Program-made: the position numbers and the translations under genes
Notes under the pieces: generated by a model
Databases searched by the model: none
What the model saw: the letters and a program-made list of their open reading frames with translations, nothing else
What the model was told of the DNA's origin: nothing
Shown: piece by piece, positions 15,853 through 23,122 of the stretch
Layout of the letters: the number at the start of each line of letters is the position of its first letter
Numbering within the stretch: position 1 is the stretch's first letter
NCBI GenBank assembly: GCA_949284415.1
Contig: CASDVM010000029.1
Location: 1 to 64,000, forward strand
DNA length: 64,000 nucleotides
Source of the DNA: an uncultured bacterium
GTDB lineage: Bacteria > Cyanobacteriota > Vampirovibrionia > Gastranaerophilales > Gastranaerophilaceae
Reading direction: 5' to 3'

Positions 15853-16566
15853 ATGAAGTATTACAGCTACATCAGAAAATCAACAACAGGACAGATATAC
15901 GACAGACAAATAAAGCAACTCACTGATTTTGCAAAAGATGACGGTATTCTTCCAAAAGATTATGACCTTGAGAATGACAAAAACCGGACAGAATTAAATA
16001 AATATATCACTGTAGTAACGGAATCCAGAACCGGCACAGACCAGAGCCGTCCCGCCCTGCTCCGCCTCATTGAAACGATGAAATACGAAAGAACAAAAGA
16101 TGATGTTTGCTTATTATTAGTTGAATGTACCAGACTTGGACGAAGCTATGAAGGCAATAAGGACTTATTTAATCAACTTAAACAGCACGATATTAAGTAC
16201 GTAGTTACAACATGCCCGCTCCTTGACACAAGAATTAAAAATAATAATCCTGCAACGGCTCTTGTAGCTGATATTGTCTTATCTGTTTTCAACTGGCTGG
16301 CAGAGCAGGAGCACACCACCACAATGGAACGTTGCACCGCTGGACGCCAGCAGGCAAAAGAAAAAGGAGTCAAATTTGGGCGTAAGAATATGACAGTGGA
16401 CAAGTTACCGGATGAATTTCTAAAAGTTATAAAATCCGACACCGCAGGCAAAACCGTAACTGAACTATTAGACAGCGTGAACGGAAAGCTAGACAGAGCA
16501 GGCAAACCGAGAATTAGCAGAGCAACATTTTACAACTACAAAAAATTATATGAGGAGAGTAAATAA
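15853..16566 (+). CDS. Serine recombinase (resolvase/invertase family)
   Basis: A 237-residue small serine recombinase. The ATG at 15853 is chosen because AAGGGG precedes it; the frame further upstream has only a TTG. The catalytic serine is S10 in YSYIRKST, with R8 beside it. Later blocks LLVECTRLGRSYEGNKDLF, LLDTRIKNN and AEQEHTTTMERCTAGRQQAKEKGVKFGRK match the resolvase catalytic core and E-helix. A C-terminal helix-turn-helix (ISRATFYNYKKL) binds DNA. It could resolve multimers or invert DNA in the island. A damaged relative lies at 17846-18197. Confidence 0.9.
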   Translation: MKYYSYIRKSTTGQIYDRQIKQLTDFAKDDGILPKDYDLENDKNRTELNKYITVVTESRTGTDQSRPALLRLIETMKYERTKDDVCLLLVECTRLGRSYEGNKDLFNQLKQHDIKYVVTTCPLLDTRIKNNNPATALVADIVLSVFNWLAEQEHTTTMERCTAGRQQAKEKGVKFGRKNMTVDKLPDEFLKVIKSDTAGKTVTELLDSVNGKLDRAGKPRISRATFYNYKKLYEESK

Positions 16567-16567
16567 A

Positions 16568-16636
16568 ATGCTGTATGTGCTAGGAGGCTTTTTAATAGGG
16601 ATGTATCTTTTCTACTGGAATGACAATTTCCCTTAA
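16568..16636 (+). CDS. 22-residue hydrophobic peptide
   Basis: A tiny frame immediately after the recombinase stop, with GAGGAG 11 bases ahead of the ATG. The product begins MLYVLGGFLIGMYLFYW and ends NDNFP, a single membrane helix of the kind seen in small membrane peptides and type I toxins. It may instead be a chance frame. No antisense RNA was identified. Confidence 0.35.
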   Translation: MLYVLGGFLIGMYLFYWNDNFP

Positions 16637-16967
16637 TCGAAATATTAAGATTTCTGCAAGTTTTGTATATTTTTAGTGCAAAACTTCTGAAAATTGCACA
16701 TGGTTATTTAATTCTCATTCGAATATGAGAATCGTCGTTTAGACGATTTCGAAATAAGAGAAAGGCGAAAACATTAAGTTTGAGCCTGAGCGTTTCGAAT
16801 ATTTCGAAATCTCGCGAACAGCGAGATGAAGAAATGGAGAGAACTTTAGCCCCATTCTACACATTTTTTTCTTATTATTTTTACCCATAATACCCCCTCA
16901 GAATAGCCATTCCAAGCCACTCTAGGGGGCGCAGATTATTATTGCATTAACCTTTAAAGATTACACG
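16637..16967. other. Non-coding region with a cluster of hairpins
   Basis: 331 bp without a gene. It holds three consecutive stems: 16711-16732 (ATTCTCAT/ATGAGAAT), 16731-16747 (ATCGTC/GACGAT) and 16809-16827 (ATCTCGC/GCGAGAT). Two copies of the palindrome ATTTCGAAAT lie at 16746 and 16801. A longer-range CCCCCT...AGGGGG pair spans about 16892-16927. It could be a structured RNA, an origin or a recombinase site; the sequence alone does not decide. Confidence 0.55.
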
Positions 16968-17249
16968 TTACAATATATCTTGATTTTTGATAACTTCAAG
17001 GATTTTTTCTATTTTAACAGGGTGTAATCCCAGCTTCTTCAACTCACTTCCTGCCTTTCCTGCAACTTTGCCGATAAATTCAGCTTTTATAATATCTTTG
17101 GATTTATTGGCATAAACAGCCAAAGGCATTGTAACTTCAGCTATTGCATTCAATATTATGTCCTTATATTCCCTTATAAGCCCGCTACACTTCACTTTTG
17201 CAGCCAACCTATACTGTAATACTTTCAATTCACCAATATTAATATTCAT
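16968..17249 (-). CDS. Unknown 93-residue protein after broken integrase
   Basis: Its ATG overlaps the stop of the upstream broken integrase by 4 bp, suggesting translational coupling. The product is helical and slightly basic (LIREYKDIILNAIAEVTMPLAVY, ELKKLGLHPVKIEKILEVIK), and no family was recognised. It may be the downstream partner of the gene whose C-terminus is now fused to the integrase fragment. Confidence 0.5.
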   Translation of the reverse strand: MNINIGELKVLQYRLAAKVKCSGLIREYKDIILNAIAEVTMPLAVYANKSKDIIKAEFIGKVAGKAGSELKKLGLHPVKIEKILEVIKNQDIL

Positions 17250-17848
17250 TTTATCAAACTCTCCAAAATTCTTATTACTTTACTTCGGCTCAAACCGCGT
17301 GGAAATGCGCCATTAAGACACTCAACTAAAACAATTTCTTTTGTCCTCTTCAGCAACCAGTTGTAATATACCGTAACCGGTATATCTTCCCCACCACCTA
17401 ATCGAACCACACCATTAGACACATTCATTTGTGCTAAACGAGTCCCTACAGTGTGTCGTAAGTCATGAAACCTAAAATCTACGATGCCTGCCTTTTCCTT
17501 TACTGTTCGCCAAGCACGCTTAATCTCTTTACAGTTTTTGCCTGTTAAAGGATTTATAAATACATGTCCTGTACGCTTTTCTTCCGGAATACTCTTGAAA
17601 TATTCAAGCAATGCGTCATTAATGGGCTTTAGAATGTGCTTGTTAGATTTATTTCTTGTTATTTCAATTACCCTGTCGACCAAGTGTATTTGTTTCCAAG
17701 TAAGGTCTAGTATGTTTTGCCGCCTTAGCCCTGTATTTATTGCAACTGTAACTATTCCTTTAAGATATTCATATTGCGGTTGTGATAGTACATTCATAAG
17801 CCTTGCTTCTTCTTCTAATGAAAGAGAGCGAATTTGTGTAAAGTTCAT
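17246..17848 (-). pseudogene. Truncated, chimeric tyrosine integrase
   Basis: 200 codons closely similar to residues about 163-300 of the intact integrase: SLSLEEEARLMNVLSQPQYEYLKGI, TGLRRQNILDLTWKQI, NKSNKHILKPIND, FHDLRHTVGTRLAQMN. The N-terminal arm and core-binding domains are missing. After the HDLRHT box the sequence switches to an unrelated tail (GGGEDIPVTVYYNWLLKRTK...), so the H/W box and the nucleophilic tyrosine are lost. It cannot be catalytic. The tail may be the 3' end of another gene fused by deletion. It points to a second, related element that once sat at this tRNA. Confidence 0.85.
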
Positions 17849-18197
17849 ACGCTCTTAGAAAATCTTTCGGAATTTCTGCTTTAGGACGACCAAACTTAAC
17901 CCCTCTTTGTTTTGCAGATGCAATCCCTTCTGATTGTCTGGTTTTAATATTCATTCTTTCACGTTCAGCAACGTAACTAAGCAACTTTAAAACAATATCT
18001 GTTATCAAACTGCCTGTTAATCCATTTTGATTATGCATTAACAATAATTTTTGTACTAAATATTCTTTTGTCAGCGAGTCCAAAAGACACAGGCAATTTA
18101 AACCATTTACGCAGGATTGATATAGCAAATCAAGCATTGATTCTCTGCTATTTAAAGTTATTAACTGCCCTTCTTTTAAATTTTCATGTTCGTTCAT
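17846..18197 (-). pseudogene. Serine recombinase remnant
   Basis: The open frame runs on to 17769, but only the part above 17846 is recombinase-like. GLTGSLITDIVLKLLSYVAERERMNIKTRQSEGIA and AKQRGVKFGRPK are the C-terminal catalytic helix of resolvases. The N-terminal catalytic serine region is absent, and the stretch before it (LDSLTKEYLVQKL) looks like a shortened core. The frame then runs directly into integrase sequence, marking a deletion junction near 17846. A TGTAAAG/AAAGGAG-type ribosome site still precedes the ATG at 18197. Confidence 0.8.
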
Positions 18198-18522
18198 TTT
18201 TATCTCCTTTTTACTTTACAAAAGAGATAATAAATCTTTTTCAAAAAATACGCTCCCAAATTCTTGACTTCGATTGGTATGAGAGGGTTTTGGGGACGCG
18301 AAGTTGTGCAATTTATTAATATTATTTCCGATTTTGAAATTTTGGCATAACAAGACAGACCAATATTTATATGAATATTGGCATTAACCGCAATTACCGC
18401 AGGTGGTAATCCTGAAACCTATATTTCACTTCGGATTGACTAGATTTACCGCAAAAACCGTTATGTAATATTGAATTTTACTTGATTGCTAAAATTCTCT
18501 AAAATCAACAAATTTTTTCAGC

Positions 18523-18542
18523 AGTCCCTTTTTAGTCCCTTT
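18523..18542. repeat. Island end repeat (possible integrase arm site), right
   Basis: Identical to 6756-6775 in the same orientation, with two AGTCCCTTT units. It lies 86 bp inside the att core of tRNA-Ser, against 117 bp for the left copy. Confidence 0.6.
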
Positions 18543-18596
18543 TGGGTCTATTTTGGCTCATTTTTGCAGTTCGGGGATAGGGCGGAAACGCACTAA

Positions 18597-18620
18597 AAAA
18601 GAGCCTTTTCAGGCTCTTTT
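18597..18620 (-). terminator. tRNA-Ser terminator supplied by island
   Basis: AAAAGAGCCT / AGGCTCTTTT stem with a TTTC loop, starting 5 bp beyond the encoded CCA of tRNA-Ser, with T runs in both directions. Confidence 0.85.
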
Positions 18621-18624
18621 AAAA

Positions 18625-18714
18625 TGGAGGAGGAGGTGGGATTCGAACCCACGGTACGCGTGAACGTACGACAGTTTTCAAGACTGCTCCAATCAACCGC
18701 TCTGGCACTCCTCC
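18625..18714 (-). tRNA. tRNA-Ser(UGA)
   Basis: The leftward sequence folds into a complete class II tRNA. It has an acceptor stem GGAGGAG/CTCCTCC, a D stem CCA/TGG, an anticodon stem GCAGT/ACTGT with loop CTTGAAA (anticodon UGA, reading UCA and related Ser codons), a long variable arm GTACG/CGTAC, a T arm GTGGG-TTCGAAT-CCCAC, and an encoded CCA. Its 3' end is the island's integration target; the last 21-29 bases are duplicated at 6619 and, inverted, at 13265. The base at position 73 reads U, where G is usual for tRNA-Ser. Confidence 0.97.
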
Positions 18715-19023
18715 AGTAAGTTATTTGGATGTAGTCTCATTTTATTATATCAAAATATTTTGTCAAGGGAAGTTATTGCCATAAAAAAAAGCTATGTACA
18801 TTTGAAGTGCATAGCTGTTGATTAGGGATATGTGTATCTTAGTTCTCTAAGGAGTATGGTTATATATTAGCAGACGAAATCTTAAATGAAATCGTAAAAA
18901 CGTATGATGTTTTATAATCCTTTTTCAATTTGTAAAATAATGTAAAATTTTTGCTATAAAAGTAGCATAAAGAATTATTTTTCGACTTATAATGCATGGA
19001 AAAAGCAATTTTAAGGAAGCATT
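18715..19023. other. Intergenic region with an orphan leftward terminator
   Basis: 309 bp between tRNA-Ser and the next gene. A stem AGCTATG/CATAGCT at 18790-18816 is followed leftward by eight T residues, a good terminator on the minus strand, yet no gene upstream of it on that strand was found. A rightward TATAAT-like element near 18988 may serve the gene at 19024. A short RNA ending at the hairpin is possible. Confidence 0.55.
18790..18816 (-). terminator. Orphan terminator upstream of tRNA-Ser
   Basis: AGCTATGtAC / GTgCATAGCT with an ATTTGAA loop and a T8 tract in the leftward direction. It would also insulate tRNA-Ser from leftward transcription. Confidence 0.7.
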
Positions 19024-19353
19024 ATGCGGATATATTCTATTACATCAGCAAACGTAAGAAAATATTTGTCAAATAATACAAAAGCACTTTTACAGAATAA
19101 TGCGGATAACATGTCAGATACCGTTTCTGACAAAATTAATTTTGGTGTCGGTGAAGATTACGGCGGTGTTGATCTTGATGCACCGGAAAATCCTAATACC
19201 GGTAAACCCGGGTTTAAAAAAGGTTTGCTTGGTATTGCGACTATTCTGACATTCCCTGTATCTGTACCGGCATGGCTTCTTTATCAGAAATACAAAGAGA
19301 AACATGAAGGCGAAATCAAAACGAATATGAATTTCGATAACATTGAAGATTAA
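19024..19353 (+). CDS. Unknown 109-residue single-helix membrane protein
   Basis: A small protein with a polar Asn-rich N-terminus, a Gly/Pro/Asn central stretch (GEDYGGVDLDAPENPNTGKPG) and one membrane helix at about 68-88 (GLLGIATILTFPVSVPAWLLY), then a charged tail. It probably belongs to a lineage-restricted family. AGGAAG precedes the ATG. It lies 20 bp upstream of ffh and may be cotranscribed with it. Confidence 0.7.
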   Translation: MRIYSITSANVRKYLSNNTKALLQNNADNMSDTVSDKINFGVGEDYGGVDLDAPENPNTGKPGFKKGLLGIATILTFPVSVPAWLLYQKYKEKHEGEIKTNMNFDNIED

Positions 19354-19372
19354 TTTGTGATATAATTCTTTT

Positions 19373-20806
19373 ATGTTTGACAGTTTAAGTGAAAAATTAC
19401 AGGAAATTATAGGCCGAACACGGGGAAAAGAACTTACTGCCGAAAATATGCAGGAAGCTTTGCGTGAGATAAGACGTGCGCTTTTGGATGCGGATGTGAA
19501 TTTGCGTGTTGTTAAAGCTTTTATTTCTTCTATCAAGGACAAAGCAGAGGGCGAAAAAGTTCTTGAAGGTGTTGACCCTTCACAACAGTTAATCAAAATT
19601 GTGCATGATGAGCTGATTAATCTTCTCGGCAGTGAGCAAAAACCGCTGGATTTTTCGGGGAATCCGAATTTGATTATGATGCTGGGGCTTCAGGGGTCCG
19701 GTAAGACGACTTCTTCGGCAAAACTTGCGGTCAAATTGAAAAAAGAAGGCAGAAAACCGCTTCTTGTGGCATGTGATGTATACAGACCCGCTGCAATTTC
19801 TCAATTACAGACTTTAGGTAAAGAAATTGAAAATGAAGTTTTTACAATTCCCGACTGTCGGGATGTTCGGCAAATTGTGCGCGGTGCAATTGATTATGCA
19901 AATCAGAACGGATTTAATACATTAATTCTTGATACCGCAGGACGTTTGCAGATTGATACCGATATGATGGCGGAACTTCTTTTGATTGACAGAATTTTTC
20001 ACCCCTCCGAAAAACTTCTTGTAATTGATGCTATGACCGGTCAGGAAGCTGTTAATGTTGCGGAAAACTTTGATGCGCAACTCGGCTTAACCGGTCTTGT
20101 TTTGACAAAACTTGACGGCGACAGCCGCGGCGGTTCAGCCTTAAGTATTGTTTACTGTACGGGAAAACCGATAAAATTGACGGGAACAGGCGAAAAATTA
20201 AATGCTCTGGAGGATTTTTACCCCGAGCGTATGGCAACACGTATCTTAGGCATGGGAGATATAGTCTCGCTTGTTGAACGTGCACAGGAAGTTTTTGACG
20301 AAAAACAGGCACGCGAGCTTGAAGAAAAAATGAGTAAGAATAATTTTTCTTACAACGATTTTTTGAAAATGCAAAAACAGATGCAGGCATTCGGTTCTAT
20401 GGGAAATCTTCTCGGCATGCTTCCGGGGCTGAATATCGGAAAAGACGACAGGGATAAAATTTCCCACGAAGGTGAAAAGCAGTTCAAAAAAATGGAAGTT
20501 TTTATATCAAGTATGACTCCCGAAGAACGTGCAAATCCTGATTTATTGAATACAAGCCGTAAAAAACGTATTGCTAAAGGCTGCGGTATGGATCTGGCCG
20601 AAATAAATACGTATATAAAGCAGTTTGAGGCAATGCGGATGATGATGAAGGGCATGTCTGATATGAAAGGTATGTTCGGAAAATTCGGCGGGGGGATGCC
20701 GGATATGAGCAAAATGGGGAATTTAGGCGGTATGGGCGGTTTTAAGGGCAAACTTGGCAAACATGCCATGAATAAAGCCATGAAAATGATGAGAAGATTT
20801 AAGTAA
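19373..20806 (+). CDS. ffh: Signal recognition particle protein Ffh
   Basis: Ffh is the SRP54 GTPase that binds signal sequences and 4.5S RNA and delivers ribosomes to FtsY at the membrane. The protein has 477 residues: N domain (1-85), G domain (about 95-295) with the P-loop GLQGSGKT at 105-112, ALLDAD and DVYRPAA motifs, DTAGRLQ and TKLDGDSRGG, then the methionine-rich M domain with FLKMQKQM, GMLPG and a final run of Met/Gly repeats. Length and motifs are complete. The 4.5S RNA gene was not found nearby. Confidence 0.98.
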   Translation: MFDSLSEKLQEIIGRTRGKELTAENMQEALREIRRALLDADVNLRVVKAFISSIKDKAEGEKVLEGVDPSQQLIKIVHDELINLLGSEQKPLDFSGNPNLIMMLGLQGSGKTTSSAKLAVKLKKEGRKPLLVACDVYRPAAISQLQTLGKEIENEVFTIPDCRDVRQIVRGAIDYANQNGFNTLILDTAGRLQIDTDMMAELLLIDRIFHPSEKLLVIDAMTGQEAVNVAENFDAQLGLTGLVLTKLDGDSRGGSALSIVYCTGKPIKLTGTGEKLNALEDFYPERMATRILGMGDIVSLVERAQEVFDEKQARELEEKMSKNNFSYNDFLKMQKQMQAFGSMGNLLGMLPGLNIGKDDRDKISHEGEKQFKKMEVFISSMTPEERANPDLLNTSRKKRIAKGCGMDLAEINTYIKQFEAMRMMMKGMSDMKGMFGKFGGGMPDMSKMGNLGGMGGFKGKLGKHAMNKAMKMMRRFK

Positions 20807-20848
20807 AGAACGCTGTTTTCTCTAAATTTACAAAACGAGGGTTAATGA

Positions 20849-21235
20849 ATGAAAAAATTTTTATATTTTATATTGTTGTTACTTTGTACTGCGAATATTA
20901 GTTTTGCGGATGATATTGACCTAAATAAATTTGTGGAAGAGTACGGACAAGAAGTTCAAAATACAATAAAAAGTAACTTAAATTATAATGGCACTGAAAA
21001 TGCTGTTACCGCCGTTAATTATGTTATTAACAATGATGGGAGTGTTACTGATATAAAGCTTGAAAAAGCAAGCGGCACTGATTTTGACAAGGCTGTAATT
21101 GAAGCAGTACAAAAATCTGCACCATTTAAACCGTTTCCTAAAGATGTGAATCTTGTAAATATAAAAATGACAAGCGGATTTCAACACAGAGTACAAAAAT
21201 CTTTATCTGCAAGAATGTCCCATAATGCCAATTGA
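20849..21235 (+). CDS. Exported TonB-C-like domain protein
   Basis: A 128-residue protein with a signal peptide (MKKFLYFILLLLCTANISFA, cut after FA) and one TonB C-terminal-like domain: VNYVINNDGSVTDIKLEKASGTDFDKAVIEAVQKSAPFKPFP. In TonB this domain contacts outer-membrane transporters; small stand-alone versions occur widely with unknown roles. The stop at 21233 overlaps the next frame, which encodes a second such domain without a signal peptide. The pair may therefore be one frameshifted gene. Confidence 0.8.
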   Translation: MKKFLYFILLLLCTANISFADDIDLNKFVEEYGQEVQNTIKSNLNYNGTENAVTAVNYVINNDGSVTDIKLEKASGTDFDKAVIEAVQKSAPFKPFPKDVNLVNIKMTSGFQHRVQKSLSARMSHNAN

Positions 21236-21572
21236 GCCGCCTGCACAAGCTCAAGAAGCTTATAAAAAATATATGAACAACGTAAATAAATATATATTTG
21301 ACCGAATTCCGACAATATACAGTCATATTCCCCAAGAACCGGTTATTAGCTGTACTATTTTAAAGGACGGGAGAATAAAGAATTTTAAGATTTTACAATC
21401 ATCAGGTATTGAAGAATATGATAAAAAGATTATAGAAACATATTCCAAAATGAGGCTTGAACCTTTTCCTGAGGAATTAAATATCTATGAGGAATTACCT
21501 TATTCCGTAAGAATTTACAGTCAAATAAGAAGAACACCTTCACTGGGCGTACCAGGTTATTATTTCAGGTAA
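21225..21572 (+). CDS. Second TonB-C-like domain, overlapping frame
   Basis: 115 codons encoding ISCTILKDGRIKNFKILQSSGIEEYDKKIIE...MRLEPFPEEL, a TonB-C-like fold similar to the preceding gene's. It has no signal peptide and begins 11 bp before the upstream stop in another frame. Either it is translated by coupling, or one base was lost or gained near 21210-21235 in what was a two-domain exported protein. I favour the frameshift because a cytoplasmic TonB-C domain makes little sense. Confidence 0.6.
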   Translation: MPIEPPAQAQEAYKKYMNNVNKYIFDRIPTIYSHIPQEPVISCTILKDGRIKNFKILQSSGIEEYDKKIIETYSKMRLEPFPEELNIYEELPYSVRIYSQIRRTPSLGVPGYYFR

Positions 21573-21579
21573 ATTAAAT

Positions 21580-21813
21580 TTATTTCTTTTTCACAACAAT
21601 GTCATAACCTAAAATATCAAAAATTTCCAGAAGTTCCGTAACTTTTATAGTGCTGTTGCGGAGTTTGTTTGTAAGATTTTCAAGAGAGTCGGTTTTATTA
21701 TATTTGTGATTAATATCAACTTTCAGCCTTGTTAGCGTCTTGCCTTCAAATGCCGTTAAGAGTTTAATTACATTTCTGATATTATCTTTTGACAAAATAT
21801 ATTCATTTTTCAT
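21580..21813 (-). CDS. Small unknown protein, possible regulator
   Basis: A 77-residue protein counted from the ATG at 21813; the frame extends upstream only to a TTG. The C-terminal TIKVTELLEIFDILGYDIVVKKK resembles the tail of short XRE-type or phage regulator proteins, but no full helix-turn-helix is clear. It is divergent from a pseudopilin gene, with two perfect dyads in the gap. Its stop is 8 bp from the convergent TonB-like frame. Confidence 0.6.
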   Translation of the reverse strand: MKNEYILSKDNIRNVIKLLTAFEGKTLTRLKVDINHKYNKTDSLENLTNKLRNSTIKVTELLEIFDILGYDIVVKKK

Positions 21814-21828
21814 TTCATTACTATATAT

Positions 21829-21885
21829 TGTCAAAAACTTGACAATCTAATTATATACTTGTAATATCTAATTATATAATTAGAT
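21829..21885. promoter_or_regulatory. Divergent control region with two dyads and pilin promoter
   Basis: Rightward TTGACA (21839-21844) and TAATAT (21862-21867), 17 bp apart, form a promoter for the pseudopilin gene. The dyad TTGTCAAAAACTTGACAA covers 21829-21846, over the -35 box. A 20-bp perfect palindrome, ATCTAATTATATAATTAGAT, covers 21866-21885, over the start site. A half copy of the second (ATCTAATTATATA) lies at 21845. The layout suggests repression at this promoter. Confidence 0.6.
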
Positions 21886-21910
21886 AACATTATTATAGGA
21901 TTTGAAAAAA

Positions 21911-22624
21911 ATGAATAGAAAAATTGCATTCACACTGGCAGAGGTTCTCATAACTCTCGGAATTATCGGCGTTGTCGCTGCAATGACAATGCCTGCATTG
22001 ATTGCAAATTATCAGAAAAAAGTATTGGAACAGCAGGCAAAACAAGCTTATTCATTACTCGGCGGAATTTTTAACAAAATGGCTTCTGATGAAGAGGTAA
22101 CAGATATTTGTCAAACAAGTTTTGTATCAAATTATCCGCAAAATGATGATGAAGCATATAAAAATTATCTTCCGCAAATTTTAGGAAAATATATTGAAAT
22201 TACGAGGAATCATGTTTGTACTGATTCTTCTGATAAAAAATGTTTCATTAAATATTTGAATTCATCAAATACAAATGATGGTGCAGCAGAACCTGATGCA
22301 TATTGGTTATATTTAAAAAACGGAATGAAAATGAATATAAAAATGGATCGAGATGTCGGTTTCTGGGGGCGTTTAATTGTTGATGTAAACGGGGATAAAG
22401 CCCCGAATACCTGGGGAAGAGATGTTTTTTACTGGCACATAAAATGCGGAGATAGTCCTTCTTCTGTCTATCCAAGAGCAGGAGTTGTATATTCAAATGG
22501 AAATTCTAATGAATACTGGAAGACTACGGGAAAATGGGATTTAAAATGTTCTACAACCGAAACTTCATTAGGGCACGGATGTACTGCAAGGTTAATGGAA
22601 AACGGCTGGGTTATGGATTATTAG
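21911..22624 (+). CDS. Type IV pilin-like protein (pseudopilin)
   Basis: A 237-residue protein with a prepilin N-terminus: RKIAFTLAEVLITLGIIGVVAAMTMPALI, a short basic leader then the hydrophobic helix with E at +5 after the processing site. It would be processed by a prepilin peptidase and assembled in a type IV pilus or type II secretion-like fibre. The large C-terminal head has six or more cysteines and a WGRDVFYW motif. The ATG at 21911 is preferred over the upstream TTG because TAGGA precedes it at the right distance. It is a lone copy without assembly genes nearby, as is usual for such multi-copy families. Confidence 0.88.
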   Translation: MNRKIAFTLAEVLITLGIIGVVAAMTMPALIANYQKKVLEQQAKQAYSLLGGIFNKMASDEEVTDICQTSFVSNYPQNDDEAYKNYLPQILGKYIEITRNHVCTDSSDKKCFIKYLNSSNTNDGAAEPDAYWLYLKNGMKMNIKMDRDVGFWGRLIVDVNGDKAPNTWGRDVFYWHIKCGDSPSSVYPRAGVVYSNGNSNEYWKTTGKWDLKCSTTETSLGHGCTARLMENGWVMDY

Positions 22625-22639
22625 AATTAAAAAAAATTA

Positions 22640-22795
22640 TTATTTGCTGTTTTTTACGATTATCAGGTTAATATATTCCAAACGGCTTCTGATTTCTGTA
22701 ATACATTCATAATTTGTTTCATAAAGGTTATCAATTGACTGCTTTATAACATCGAGGCTTTCAATAATTTCTTTTTCCCGTTTTTTGTTATCCAT
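22640..22795 (-). CDS. 51-residue coiled-coil-like protein
   Basis: A short frame from the ATG at 22795 (GAAGAG ahead of it) to TAA at 22640. The product is strongly helical and charged: MDNKKREKEIIESLDVIKQS, then YETNYECITEIRSRLEYINL. It is divergent from the XRE regulator at 22885 and may be its partner. No family was recognised. Confidence 0.5.
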   Translation of the reverse strand: MDNKKREKEIIESLDVIKQSIDNLYETNYECITEIRSRLEYINLIIVKNSK

Positions 22796-22884
22796 AATAC
22801 TCTTCACTTGCTTTGACTAATAGTTATATTAATACATATAATAGTGTAATTAAAATTTACTGTCAAGTCATATATTTTAACATT

Positions 22885-23106
22885 ATGGATTTTGAGCAGT
22901 TTAAAAAACGAATTGGATTGAAAATAAAGTATTACAGAAATCTAAGAGATTTAACCCAAGAAAGTTTGTCTGAAAAGATTTCTTGTACTGAAAATTATTT
23001 AAGCTTAATCGAAAACGGACATAAAAATATCAGTTTAAAGATGGTGCACAAAATATCTGAAGCTTTGAATATCAATGCCGCAAAACTTTTTGATGTCAAT
23101 GATTAA
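22885..23106 (+). CDS. XRE-family transcriptional regulator
   Basis: A 73-residue protein that is little more than a helix-turn-helix: GLKIKYYRNLRDLTQESLSEKISCTENYLSLIENGHKNISL. The ATG at 22885 begins the conserved domain; the upstream part of the frame looks like promoter sequence, with TATAAT near 22840. Proteins this short usually regulate themselves or a neighbouring gene. The divergent 51-residue gene is the obvious candidate target. Confidence 0.85.
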   Translation: MDFEQFKKRIGLKIKYYRNLRDLTQESLSEKISCTENYLSLIENGHKNISLKMVHKISEALNINAAKLFDVND

Positions 23107-23122
23107 GTTTCAGTATCTGATT

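Larger units (their letters stand above)
18198..18624. other. Island right end, non-coding
   Basis: 427 bp between the broken recombinase and tRNA-Ser. It holds the right copy of the 20-bp end repeat (18523-18542) and the tRNA terminator (18597-18620). No open frame with a ribosome site was seen. Short inverted repeats such as ATGAATATTGGCATT occur but were not interpretable. Confidence 0.6.
6619..18648. mobile_element. 12-kb integrative element in tRNA-Ser(UGA)
   Basis: The element is bounded by 21-bp direct att copies, the right one completing tRNA-Ser. It also has a second pair of 20-bp direct repeats just inside both ends (6756-6775 and 18523-18542). It carries int-xis, a divergent CI-like repressor, a small unknown gene, a serine recombinase, a ParB-like protein, hipBA with a third small gene, and a two-gene membrane cargo that is far more AT-rich than the flanks. 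No capsid, tail, relaxase or conjugation genes are seen, so it is a satellite, a mobilisable element or a decayed element rather than a full phage or ICE. An inverted att copy at 13265 and two broken recombinases at 17246-18197 suggest accretion of a second related element. Confidence 0.88.

Noticed and set aside
18715-19023. SRP 4.5S RNA gene upstream of ffh
   Set aside because: No GGAA-capped conserved hairpin of the Alu/S domain type was seen.
20052-20781. Long leftward frames inside ffh
   Set aside because: They are shadows of a conserved housekeeping gene, without ribosome sites.
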